NCBI GenBank assembly: GCA_022457155.1
Contig: JAJGOT010000217.1
Location: 687,001 to 751,000, forward strand
Direction: 5' to 3'
From: Cladopsammia gracilis
Lineage: Eukaryota; Cnidaria; Anthozoa; Scleractinia; Dendrophylliidae
Length of the DNA stretch: 64,000 bases
A program made the translations under genes and the position numbers. Positions 58,158 through 64,000 of this stretch are shown here, one piece after another; position 1 is the stretch's first letter, and every line of letters starts with the position of its first letter. The notes below the pieces were generated by a model. That model did no database searches. It was not told where the DNA came from and saw nothing but the letters and a program-made list of their open reading frames with translations.

Positions 58158-61100
58158 TTTTAAATTTTAATAATAATAATTTTATTAACAATTAGAATAA
58201 CTATTTACAATACATTAAAATTCTAATACGATAAGATATGTACATTTGAAATAGTATATCTAGCGTTACATTTATTTACTTTTTTTAAAAAAAGAGAAAG
58301 GCCTTCAAAAATTAGATTCTTCAAAATGAATTGTTATAATAACAGTAATTTGTTCAGTTGTCACTTGTGGTTTGACAGTTAGTTTCCTTGTGACAATGTG
58401 CTACTTAAAAACAATAAATCATTGTTGTAATAAATTTTGACTGCTTGGAAATAGCTTTAAATAATATGTGCAAGATAAAACTGTTTTGCCTAAAGCAGGT
58501 AAGTTTCATTATTGTTATATATAATTGCTATAAGGTTAAAGCGAGGGTTTCACAGTTTGGCACATGTGCAACCTATGACATAAACCATTTAATTTCATTG
58601 TTTAGACCAATTGGAAGTGAGTAGATAACTCTGGCGGGAAATTTGCCTGTGAAAATGTCATGGTCAGTCAGCTGATTGCATGGATGATTATACATCATAG
58701 CCATATGTGGTATGAAAGCCACCAGAGTGTAGAATAAATCCTTTGGGTTAAAGGTATTATTCAGTGTTGACAGGGTTCGCACCCTTTTTCAGAAACAAAT
58801 TTCCAGGACTCAGATAGATTTTTCCAGGACTCCCAAAATGCACTTTATTATTTTTCAGCTGTTGGAGCTTTCCATCCAGCCCCCCTTTAATGTCTTTCAA
58901 GGCTACCATCTTATCTTAGCTTACAGATCTCCAGGACCTTTAAGGACTTGTAGTCATTTTCCAGGACTGGAAAGTCCTGGAAAATGCCAATTAAAGTAAA
59001 ATTCCAGGATTTTCCAGGACCCGTACGAACCCTGTGTTGACCTGGTCGGTTTAATCTGTTGAAATTTCCTGTGAATTTTGGTCATCCTTTGCTATGTTTG
59101 GACTAATTATAGTATGTGATTGAAGTAAATGCGGGTGATTTTTTAACCAATAAAATTGGTAAGAAAGTGAATAAAGCATTTAATCTGTGCACATGCACCA
59201 AACTGTGAAACTATCCATTTAATTTTGTGTTTTGTTTTTGTTAATATATTTTAAATGAACTCCAACTAATGCTTTTAAAAGTATCAAGCATAATCTTAAC
59301 ATTCCTACTCTTGAAGTAGAACAAAAACCCTTCTACAATGTAACAAACTATTTCATTTTAAGAGGGTGTAGAGGTACTTGTTTAAATGATTTTGTGAACA
59401 TTTACTTCATTTTAGGCAAAAATGCAGAATCTTGAGCTCTTACCTCTAACAAAAAGCCACACAGTTCTGGAAATGGTTTGTCCATTAGAACTAGCTTGAC
59501 ACTCGTATTCTCCTCCATCAGTTTCATTGATGTTTGTGAAATTGAGGTTGCTGATCCCATAGCTTGACATAGGTACATGTACACTAAGCTCTCCATTCAG
59601 TTTTTTCCATCTCACAGTTGGGATAGGATACCCAGTTGCCGCACATTCTAATACAGTGCTGGCTCCTTTCAAAACAGTGGTATTGTGAGGAACACCAATG
59701 AATGTAAGTCTCATCTTGTCCTTATCTGAACCTGAAAGAAAGCAAATTGGATTAATTGCCAGGTAAGTAAGTGAGTGGTTCGGAGATGCAGGCTGCTTAT
59801 TTCTACTTGTAGGGACACGCTTTTTGTGTAATGTTTTTGAAGTTGTTAAAAAAACTCGCAGCACATGTTTTATCAGGTTTAAAACTCGAGGCGAGACCAA
59901 AAGTTTAAAACGTGATTTATTTATTTATTTATATTTTTTTTACATTTGCCACAGAATAAATATTACAAAAAGAAAAAGAAAAAAAAAATTACTAAAATTG
60001 CAAATTTACAGGGCAGGCAGAGCTACAATAAAACTGATAAAACACTACTGCTCGTTTTTTAAACAGTACATAACAATCTATTATTGTTATTATTAGTATT
60101 ATATTAAAGAACAGGTAATAATATATTTTTAAGTGCTTTTCAACAAAGTTGTAGAGAACTGTTGTAGAATTTTCAAGACCCAGTATTGTCCATTATGCTT
60201 CACGCGCCTCTGAAAAATAGATGCCTCGCTCCTATGCAAACCAAAACAATACTCAGGGCCTTCAAGCATTAAAATAATGCGAGGTATAAAAAGTTTCATA
60301 ATTAATACTCTCAAACCAACCTTGATTTAAGTACTCAACAAAAACCTTTGTGTAATTAGCATACGCCCTCAGGGGACAAATTTGAAATAGCTTTAACAAT
60401 ATTAATTTATTGCCTTTCTTGAACAAGACAATATTGATACCATGTCTATCAACAATGCATTTTTCAATTGAAGAATTGTCCAAAGTACAAGTATGGAATT
60501 TTTTATGAAGTGTTTGTGATGAAGTTATGCTAAGTACTGTGCTTTTAAATATTGTGCAAGAGTAGTAAAAAGTTGATAATATTATATTCAGGGCTGTCAT
60601 TAAGATTTGAGACAGGCGTTGCTGTGATTTTAACACCCGTAACAAGCTTGTTGCTTTGTCAGTAAATTTACCCTATAACAGGCAAGATCACTGGTAACAT
60701 CAAGGTCCCATCAAGTGCACTCACCCGTAACAGATGCTAACCATGATGGCCCTTTATAACAGCCCTGTTATATTGAAATGTTCTTGTTTTGACATTAACC
60801 TTTAACCCTCTGCTTGTGATAGTTTTATGGTTCCCATTTATACACTTGGGTAGAAATAGACAATGTGGTGCAAAGTTTCTTGTTTATGAAAACCACATCG
60901 AAGAGAGACCACACCTTGAATGACTGAACCATTGGGTTGAGTCCAATGCGCTAAAACACTGGAACACTGAATACCCACATGATCAAACAAAGACCTTTTA
61001 AATTTAGGCTTGTCACTAATCTGTCTTTATATCTTTTAAGAGCTGATAAAGATCTCATCAAAATGTTTTGTAATTAGAAAAAAAAACCACCTAATTCAAA

Positions 61101-63059
61101 TTCAAGTTTTAAAAAAGTTAATTACTGAAAGATCAATATAATGATATTTTTATGGTTCATTGTATATTCCCCCAGGGGTAGTTATAGTTCAAGTTATACA
61201 GCTATTTTTAGTCTTCACAAAATAATTATTTCTAAATATAGTCTCTCTATTAAAGTTTTTAGACTGCAAGGAAAATATATAAAAAAATATTATTGAAAAA
61301 AGTTATTGTTTTTAGATTATTGCTACTGAACAGTAAACTGTTTTCTTTTCCTTTTCAAATAAAAGTTCATTATTTTGTAACTTGCTATTCATATACATGT
61401 ACATGTGATGTGGTTCAAATTTTTCTTTTTCAAACCCGTTTGATTTTTGTTTTCCTTTGTCTCCAGTGATGGCAATAAGTCTGACCCAAGGGGAAATACA
61501 AAATTAAACTGATTTTAAAAATTTTCAAACCAAAGACAAAAAATAATTTGAACCGCAACACATGTACATCACAATTTGTAAACTCAACTCAACTCATTTT
61601 TAAAAGCCTTGGCTCATAACCTTGAAAATTATACAAGATATATAAACAGTGAGTTATTATAAATATGGTACTTTGTGTTGTTTATGTTAACTAATAAGTT
61701 TAACCATTATGTGGGTTATTTCTGTATGATAAACATGTCCTGAAAGCACTCTGAAACATTAATTTAATAGTGTTTAACAGTTTTACATTGAGAGGTATTT
61801 AGGAAAAACAAAACAATTAAAACAACATATTAACATTTACAATAATTATTGCTGTCCGAAGTGGAGGTAAATATCTACCACTCTTCAAAGACTTGTACTG
61901 GCAGGCAGTTACGTGCTTGTTTAAGGTTACTTTTTTGTTTTAAAACCACTATTTAGTCAGTAGATGGCTTGCCTGGACCTTATGCAAGTTAGCAGGAAAA
62001 TAAAAGAAAAATGTTGTCCCTTGCATCAACATTTTGCATGATACAACATTTTACGTGGATAGGTGCTTTGCACATTGATATTACTACAGGTTCGTATGAT
62101 TCAAAGTTAAGACCCCTGTGGTTTGAAAGGTGCTTTGTACATTGAAATTACTACAGGTTTATATGATTCAAAGTTAAGACCCCTGTGGTCTGATAGGTGC
62201 TTTGTATATTGAAATTACTACAGGTTTATACGAGTTAAGACCCCTGTGGTCTGACCTGTTGTAAATGACTACCTTGGCTTTGCATTTTGGGTGGTCGTCA
62301 CTTACATGTATGATACATGTTGGTTCAACTCTAAAACCAAACTAGTGGATAGCCAGCCAAAAATTAGTTATTAGTTAATTGGCGCACTGGAGGCACAGTG
62401 GTCTAGTGGTTAGCACATCGAACTTTCAACCTGAAGGTCTGTGGTTCAAGCCTGGTCTCTGCCATCATGTTGTTTCCTGTGACAAGAGACTTTGCTCCAT
62501 GTTGTTTCTCCCCACCCAGGTGTATAAATGGGTACTGGCAACATAATGCCACGGGGTAATCTTGCAAACTCTAGCATCCCATTCAGCTGGGGGGAATAGT
62601 AATGCTCTCAGTCGCTTCATGCTTCAGAAATGGGATTAAGCTCTGGGATCTGTGAACCTTACATGTAGGTTTGTGAAGACTTACCGTACCTACTGGTTTG
62701 GTAAATACTAAATAAATTTAGTGTACTGTTGAGGTTAAAATGTTCCATAGTTGCACTTAATATTAAATAACACAAACCTGTTTGGACTGTGAGACTGGCA
62801 GCTTGGCTGTATCTTGTTTTAGCAACATTGCTTGCGATGCATCGGTAATTTCCTTCATCAGCCTTCTTAACATTTTTAATTTGAAGAACTCCTTGGTCCA
62901 AAATCACCAGTCTATGACTAGAACTTAAAGGACTTCCATCTTTCTCCCATGTTATTTTAGCAGGAGGCGCAGCATGACGAACTTTACAGGAAAATCTTAC
63001 TATTGACCCCACCAATCCTGTTGTGCTGTGGGGCTCATAGAGGAATCTCTTGGATATAC
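40955..63059 (-). CDS. DCC/neogenin-like receptor, 17 exons, 5' end outside window
   Basis: Seventeen exons joined on the minus strand give 1,101 residues to a TGA. Every junction is GT/AG and every phase fits. Order (window residues): Ig domains at about 1-94, 95-190 and 191-285, each with the Cys-Trp-Cys pattern; six fibronectin III domains at about 286-905; a membrane helix at about 925-948; a Ser-rich tail of about 145 residues ending SVSVDV. DCC and neogenin (UNC-40, Frazzled) have four Ig plus six fibronectin III domains and act as netrin/RGM receptors in cell migration and axon guidance. The first Ig seen here resembles Ig2 of that family (GVLQIKNVKKADEGNYRC), so Ig1 and the signal peptide should lie to the right of 64,000. 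The tail patch WPLGPTM...RAN recalls a conserved WPIGTSM...RAN patch of vertebrate neogenin/DCC (from memory), but the C-terminal P3 helix is not seen. Protogenin-type receptors are the main alternative; they usually have five or fewer fibronectin III domains. Confidence 0.8.
41275..41412. repeat. Pyrimidine-rich dispersed repeat, copy 2
   Basis: Direct-orientation partner of 62-210, sharing CTCCATGGGTAAGG and AGGTGACCATTACCTATTG. It includes a C13 run. It lies in the last receptor intron. Confidence 0.5.
41679..41740 (-). CDS. Receptor exon: cytoplasmic, Ser cluster
   Basis: 62 bases, acceptor TTTTAACAG, donor GTAAAA, phase 1-0. It encodes DSYNSGSSSTSTSVEIHRED plus K. Confidence 0.65.
42250..42485 (-). 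mobile_element. tRNA-derived SINE family F, copy 1
   Basis: On the minus strand it starts GGATGGCGCAGTGGTGAGAG (A box) and continues CCGGGTTCGATTCCCAGCG (B box), then a body with GTTGGTTCTCTCCTTGCTCC and GGGTACTCCGG. A second copy is at 56,085-56,311. Both sit in receptor introns in the same orientation as the gene. Confidence 0.85.
42980..43020 (-). CDS. Receptor micro-exon (41 bases)
   Basis: Acceptor GGTTTTACAG, donor GTTTGT, phase 2-1. It encodes EGRLSHQDLRNTK. Without it the neighbouring exons would read into a stop, so the reading frame supports it. Confidence 0.6.
43198..43599. mobile_element. GGTACC-rich foldback element with poly-G/poly-C ends
   Basis: ATAAAAATGACAGGGGTGCT next to a long poly-G run at the left pairs with AGCACCCCCTGTCATTTTTAT next to a C17 run at the right. 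Inside are at least five AAAGGTACC or AGAGGTACC words. The ends are homopolymers, so exact borders are uncertain. Confidence 0.65.
43774..43862 (-). CDS. Receptor exon: cytoplasmic, Ser/Thr-rich
   Basis: 89 bases, acceptor CTCCTTAG, donor GTAATT, phase 0-2. It encodes VRANKKLPGSSDSTTPITHM and continues FASSTPGGD. Confidence 0.7.
44215..44443. mobile_element. MITE with TACCGTATTTTCTC ends
   Basis: TACCGTATTTTCTCAATTAA plus ACGCC pairs with GGCGTTTAATCGAGAAAATA plus CAGTA; internal GGCGTTTATT words repeat near both ends. It ends 33 bp from the 32-base micro-exon, in the adjacent intron. Confidence 0.75.
44476..44507 (-). CDS. Receptor micro-exon (32 bases)
   Basis: Acceptor TTTCTCAG, donor GTGAGT, phase 1-0. 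It encodes AGSRWPLGPTM. The WPLG patch is the best tail similarity to vertebrate neogenin/DCC. Confidence 0.65.
44894..44946 (+). repeat. T29-G24 homopolymer junction
   Basis: 29 T directly followed by 24 G in a receptor intron. On the transcribed strand this is a C run followed by an A run. Confidence 0.9.
45341..45487 (+). mobile_element. SINE family G, 5'-truncated copy
   Basis: Matches the body of 62,391-62,650: ACAAGAAACTTTGCC, CATCCAGGTGTATAAAT and CACAGAAATGGGGT line up in order. The tRNA-like head is missing. Confidence 0.7.
45593..45762 (-). CDS. Receptor exon: cytoplasmic, Ser-rich with CxCxCxC
   Basis: 170 bases, acceptor CTTTTTTAG, donor GTCAGT, phase 2-1. It encodes a basic start (QVPVKQGNEK), a Ser/Thr-rich region and, at its end, MCQCRCTCG. 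Confidence 0.75.
46121..46449 (-). pseudogene. Frameshifted acidic helical reading frame in a receptor intron
   Basis: From ATG 46449 the frame reads MSILNPPLLNEYLQYKLHSD, shifts by one base near 46,385, then continues for about 83 codons (ELFKDTAITIMDNFDDFINN, LLENLKEMETQLLETLESL, LVKLDEFEEKL) to a stop at 46,121. Composition and heptad-like Leu spacing look like a real helical protein, not chance. I do not recognise the family. It may be a retroposed or nested gene copy with a 1-base deletion, or an assembly error; a poly(A) remnant lies just upstream at 46,509-46,535 in the wrong place to be its own tail. Confidence 0.45.
46494..46550 (-). mobile_element. Poly(A)-only insertion with 15-bp TSD
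   Basis: GCGGAGATTTAACAT occurs at 46,494-46,508 and again at 46,536-46,550, exactly repeated, with nothing but 27 T between. Read on the minus strand it is a poly(A) stretch between two target-site copies, the footprint of a LINE-type insertion truncated to its tail. Confidence 0.75.
46790..47050. repeat. GGTACC-rich repeat, copy 2
   Basis: Several TGGTACC words (TTTGGTACCATTAAGGGTGC, GATGGTACCTCTTAGGGGTA) and end-like GGAGACTCCCATATGAAAGT and AATTTTATACAGGAGTCC. It resembles 43,198-43,599. Confidence 0.5.
47123..47276 (-). CDS. Receptor exon: membrane-spanning segment
   Basis: 154 bases, acceptor CATAACAAAG, donor GTTAGT, phase 1-2. An acidic stalk (IGELEDNPEFN) precedes a helix LGIIIGCTISAFCIVVLVLF and the basic boundary WRNPCR. 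Confidence 0.8.
47404..48543. mobile_element. Outer palindromic MITE interrupted in its left arm
   Basis: The left end is TAATAGACCAATATCACGCT plus AGCATGGCA and the right end its complement TGCCATGCTAGCGTGATATT plus GGTCCATTA. Beyond the nested element the arms continue: AAAAGAGTCCAGTATCAAAT against ATTTGATGCTGGGCTCTTTT. Without the insertion the element is about 415 bp. Confidence 0.8.
47449..48176. mobile_element. Nested MITE with TTAA flanks
   Basis: TTAAGGTTACAGTGTACCTT plus CGG at the left and CTGAAGGTACACTGTAACCT plus TAA at the right are inverted partners. TTAA lies at both ends, compatible with a TTAA target duplication. Inner ACGTGTCGGCGA/TCGCCGACACGT words also pair. About 725 bp, no coding frame. 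Confidence 0.8.
48600..48617 (+). repeat. Poly-C tract
   Basis: A run of about 16 C in a receptor intron. Confidence 0.8.
49014..49649 (-). CDS. Receptor exon: fibronectin III domains 5 and 6
   Basis: 636 bases, the longest exon, acceptor GTTTCAG, donor GTTAGT, phase 1-1. Domain 5 has VKITWVAPAKRNGDLTSYEI and FYVKIRAANQDAYGP. Domain 6 has LVKLSWPCP and YHIKVRAEYDD, ending in a KWSKIIKIST strand. In neogenin the same two domains carry RGM binding. Confidence 0.85.
49875..50299 (+). mobile_element. hAT-like MITE family B, copy 2
   Basis: Direct-orientation match to 1,834-2,218 (CGAAATTGCACCTGTATC, TTCACGTTGAATGTTGC, CATGCTCCATTA) and ends CAATTTTGAGCCCTG. The left end has lost bases (TAGGCTCG instead of CAGGGCTCA), and the target duplication is not clear. 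It carries a (GGTTCC)n run that copy 1 lacks. Confidence 0.7.
50389..51216. mobile_element. 828-bp MITE with TACCGTATTTACTCG ends
   Basis: TACCGTATTTACTCGTGTAT plus AAGTCGACC at the left pairs with GGTCGACTTATACACGAGTA plus AATATGGTA at the right. It ends 24 bp from the fibronectin III domain 4 exon. The end sequence resembles that of 44,215-44,443 (TACCGTATTT.CTC). Confidence 0.8.
51240..51578 (-). CDS. Receptor exon: fibronectin III domain 4
   Basis: 339 bases, acceptor TTTGCAG, donor GTAAGT, phase 1-1. A Pro-rich linker (PPPPPIH) leads into ILLTWQHE, YYTVKYQL and YTISVRSHY. Confidence 0.8.
51765..51950. mobile_element. Long near-perfect palindrome
   Basis: Arms of about 74 bp (AACAAATAGATTCCATTTGG ... 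GACGTCAAAATGTGGTAAGA, and complements) flank about 38 bp. Identity of the arms is nearly complete. Probably part of a larger element extending to about 52,290. Confidence 0.7.
52495..52730 (+). repeat. Poly-C rich low-complexity region
   Basis: Three C runs, each near a TTTGAATTAGCCCC or AAGTGCCCC word. The repeated context suggests an internally duplicated MITE remnant. Confidence 0.6.
52905..52994 (-). CDS. Receptor exon: second part of fibronectin III domain 3
   Basis: 90 bases, acceptor CTCTGTAG, donor GTATAA, phase 1-1. It encodes GSDYFIKVMASDGKTLGQPG, the F and G strands. Confidence 0.75.
53570..53764 (-). CDS. Receptor exon: first part of fibronectin III domain 3
   Basis: 195 bases, acceptor TTTCACAG, donor GTAAGT, phase 1-1. 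It shows LNVKWLPPKYG and YHLFYVQLQG. Confidence 0.8.
54002..54178. mobile_element. CAGGG-ended MITE, 6-bp TSD
   Basis: CAGGGTTGTCC and GGACAACCCTG bound 177 bp; CCAGCA flanks both sides (53996-54001 and 54179-54184). CCGGCTACTT repeats four times inside. Confidence 0.85.
54517..54772 (-). CDS. Receptor exon: rest of fibronectin III domain 2
   Basis: 256 bases, acceptor CTTAATAG, donor GTAAGA, phase 0-1. It begins SLDVTWQPPPKG and contains INGLSKGRTYSIKVRAET. Confidence 0.8.
55533..55582 (-). CDS. Receptor exon: short start of fibronectin III domain 2
   Basis: A 50-base exon, acceptor ACTTACAG, donor GTAAGT, entering in phase 1 and leaving in phase 0. It encodes PTRPPTNVKVASRTPD, the first strand of the domain. 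Confidence 0.75.
56085..56311 (-). mobile_element. tRNA-derived SINE family F, copy 2
   Basis: Minus strand: GGGTGGCGCAGTGGTGAGAG, then CCCGGGTTTGATTCCCGGCC and the same body as 42,250-42,485. A (GATTT)n run at 56,053-56,075 is its 3' tail. Confidence 0.85.
56615..56732. repeat. Inverted repeat
   Basis: GTGCATTATTGAGTTATATA plus AGCAC pairs with GTGCTAATATATAACTCAAC plus AATGCAC. Probably a small foldback MITE; flanks are unclear. Confidence 0.6.
56983..57276 (-). CDS. Receptor exon: fibronectin III domain 1
   Basis: 98 codons, acceptor AATTCAG, donor GTAAGT, phase 1-1. It shows PGPPINLVA, ISWSPP and YIVPNLQPFTNYSFYVKAYT, the typical B, C and F strand motifs. Confidence 0.85.
57694..57978 (-). 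CDS. Receptor exon: Ig domain (probably Ig4)
   Basis: 95 codons, acceptor TTTCCAG, donor GTAAGA, phase 1-1. It shows LLNCAATGSPVPTISWLKNG and SGMFQCFAQNEAGS. Confidence 0.85.
58121..58156 (+). repeat. (ATT)n microsatellite
   Basis: About eleven ATT units. Confidence 0.85.
58771..59034. mobile_element. CAGGG-ended MITE, 6-bp TSD
   Basis: CAGGGTTCGCAC and GTACGAACCCTG bound 264 bp; TGTTGA flanks both sides (58765-58770 and 59035-59040). TTCCAGGACT/TTTCCAGGAC words repeat at least six times inside. Confidence 0.85.
59444..59731 (-). CDS. Receptor exon: Ig domain (probably Ig3)
   Basis: 96 codons, acceptor TTCTTTCAG, donor GTAAGA, phase 1-1. It shows LECAATGYPIPTVRWKKL and DGGEYECQASS, plus an N-glycosylation sequon NET and another at NTT. 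Confidence 0.85.
60589..60767. mobile_element. CAGGG-ended MITE, 7-bp TSD
   Basis: CAGGGCTGTCATTAAG and TTATAACAGCCCTG bound 179 bp; TTATATT flanks both sides (60582-60588 and 60768-60774). ACCCGTAACA repeats inside. Confidence 0.8.
61395..61571. mobile_element. Small foldback MITE
   Basis: ACATGTGATGTGGTTCAAAT and, reversed, ACATGTGTTGCGGTTCAAAT are inverted partners about 175 bp apart. Confidence 0.65.
62061..62260 (+). repeat. Tandem repeat, 3 units of about 67 bp
   Basis: The unit AGGTGCTTTG..ATTGA.ATTACTACAGG..AAGACCCCTGTGG occurs three times; the third unit lacks about 8 bases. Confidence 0.85.
62391..62650 (+). mobile_element. SINE family G, full copy
   Basis: A tRNA-like head has AGTGGTCTAGTGGTTAGCAC (A box) and GTGGTTCAAGCCTGG (B box). 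The body (TGACAAGAGACTTTGC, CACCCAGGTGTATAAATGGG) is shared with 45,341-45,487. It lies just left of the first visible receptor exon, antisense to the gene. Confidence 0.8.
62778..63059 (-). CDS. Receptor exon: Ig domain (probably Ig2)
   Basis: 94 codons between TTTAACAG and donor GTTTGT, phase 1-1. It shows VRFSCKV, ITWEKDG and GNYRCIAS, the Ig Cys, Trp and Cys. Confidence 0.8.
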
Positions 63060-64000
63060 CTGTTAAAGAATAATAAAAAAACCAGTGACAATTAAATCTA
63101 ATAAGGATTGATTTCGTTAAACATTTTAAGAGGAAAATTAACAATAAAAATGTTACGCAACATTTCAATGACTTCATGTCATCATTGTCAAATGTGTAGA
63201 AATTAACATAAGTGGCATATACATATTATAATACTTTGTGGTTGTACATGTTATTTGTATGGTCGTGACTAGAATGGATACTCCAAAATCAGGTTGGATC
63301 ACCTCGGACACTTATTGAGAATTATATAACGTAATGTCGACACTTAGAATTTTATTTTCAATAAATTTTTAAGTGTAAAGGACTTATTAGCGGAGTACTT
63401 CGCGGAAGTAATAAATACTAGTGCCAGACGCACAGACATGGCGAGTCAAGAGTTAATGATGTACACTACATTCACAACAACGCGCTACTAGACTTATTCA
63501 TGTACATTTTAAGTCTTGTAAACAAACTGCAATTTGATTAAATCGCACGAAAATCTGTGTGTACTTGCTTGAAGATAAGCTGCTCTTCCTCTTCTCCAAA
63601 ACACATTTAATTAGTTTCAATCGAGAGGAGATGAATTTACGTTCATTTTCTAAAGCAGGTTAGGCTTCAAAACTACGTACAAAGCCAACAAGATCCTGTG
63701 TGTTCAAGTGTACGACAATATATCAGCTGTATGAGATTAAGATCAGAAAGGTTGGTCATTCCCTGCGAGTTTTTAGCAAGATTTATCAAGTTTTAAAAAC
63801 AATAGATCAACTGATATTTTTAGACAAATGGTTGATGTTTTTAGTGGAAGATTAAATTAGAGTTTTGACTTTATCAAGTACACAAGATAGAACTATAAAC
63901 ACAAAGTATACGACAATATTTATACCGATACCTTACGTTACAACAAAAACACCAGATAGCAACAGGAAAACATGCAAATTTCAAATAGTTTGAATAAACT
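63060..64000. other. Receptor intron, right edge
   Basis: No upstream Ig or signal-peptide exon was recognised here on the minus strand. The receptor's 5' exons are expected beyond the window. Confidence 0.5.

Noticed and set aside
62391..62462. A tRNA gene on the plus strand
   Set aside because: A and B boxes are present but no complete cloverleaf; the downstream body recurs at 45,341, so it is a SINE.

Overview
This is animal nuclear DNA: large introns with GT/AG junctions, vertebrate-like gene families, and a very dense load of short inverted-repeat transposons (MITEs), tRNA-derived SINEs, LINE tails and Penelope-like retroelements. The AT-rich base composition and this repeat mix suggest a cnidarian such as a coral or sea anemone. 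That is inference: no rRNA, mitochondrial or other species marker is present. Three host genes can be supported.

(1) 2,444-2,554, minus: one 37-codon exon resembling the N-terminus of phosphatidylethanolamine N-methyltransferase (PEMT). The rest of that gene would lie left of the window. (2) 19,086-25,887, plus: a complete four-exon gene for a 316-residue four-helix membrane protein with a PPxY tail, resembling the TMEM255 (FAM70) family. (3) 40,955-63,059, minus: 17 consecutive in-phase exons of a DCC/neogenin-type receptor. They encode three Ig domains, six fibronectin III domains, one membrane helix and a cytoplasmic tail of about 145 residues with a stop codon. The signal peptide and probably the first Ig domain lie beyond the right edge.

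Layout: 1-3.7 kb holds MITEs around the PEMT exon. 4.4-5.9 kb is a hAT-like element with a second hAT-like element inside it. 6.5-12.1 kb holds foldback MITEs and two LINE 3' fragments. 12-19 kb is mostly unassigned, with two SINE copies. 19-26.6 kb is the TMEM255-like gene, with three or more MITEs in intron 2. 26.9-40.7 kb is a transposon graveyard: a large element with AATCGAACTC repeats, two Penelope fragments (one split by a MITE), several foldback elements and one LINE tail. 41-63 kb is the receptor gene, whose introns hold most of the remaining repeats.

No prokaryote-type system, CRISPR array or viral gene was seen. The points most worth follow-up are the receptor's short divergent tail (alternating-cysteine cluster and hydrophobic C-terminus), the nested transposons with intact target-site duplications, a poly(A)-only insertion flanked by a 15-bp duplication, and a small frameshifted acidic reading frame inside a receptor intron.
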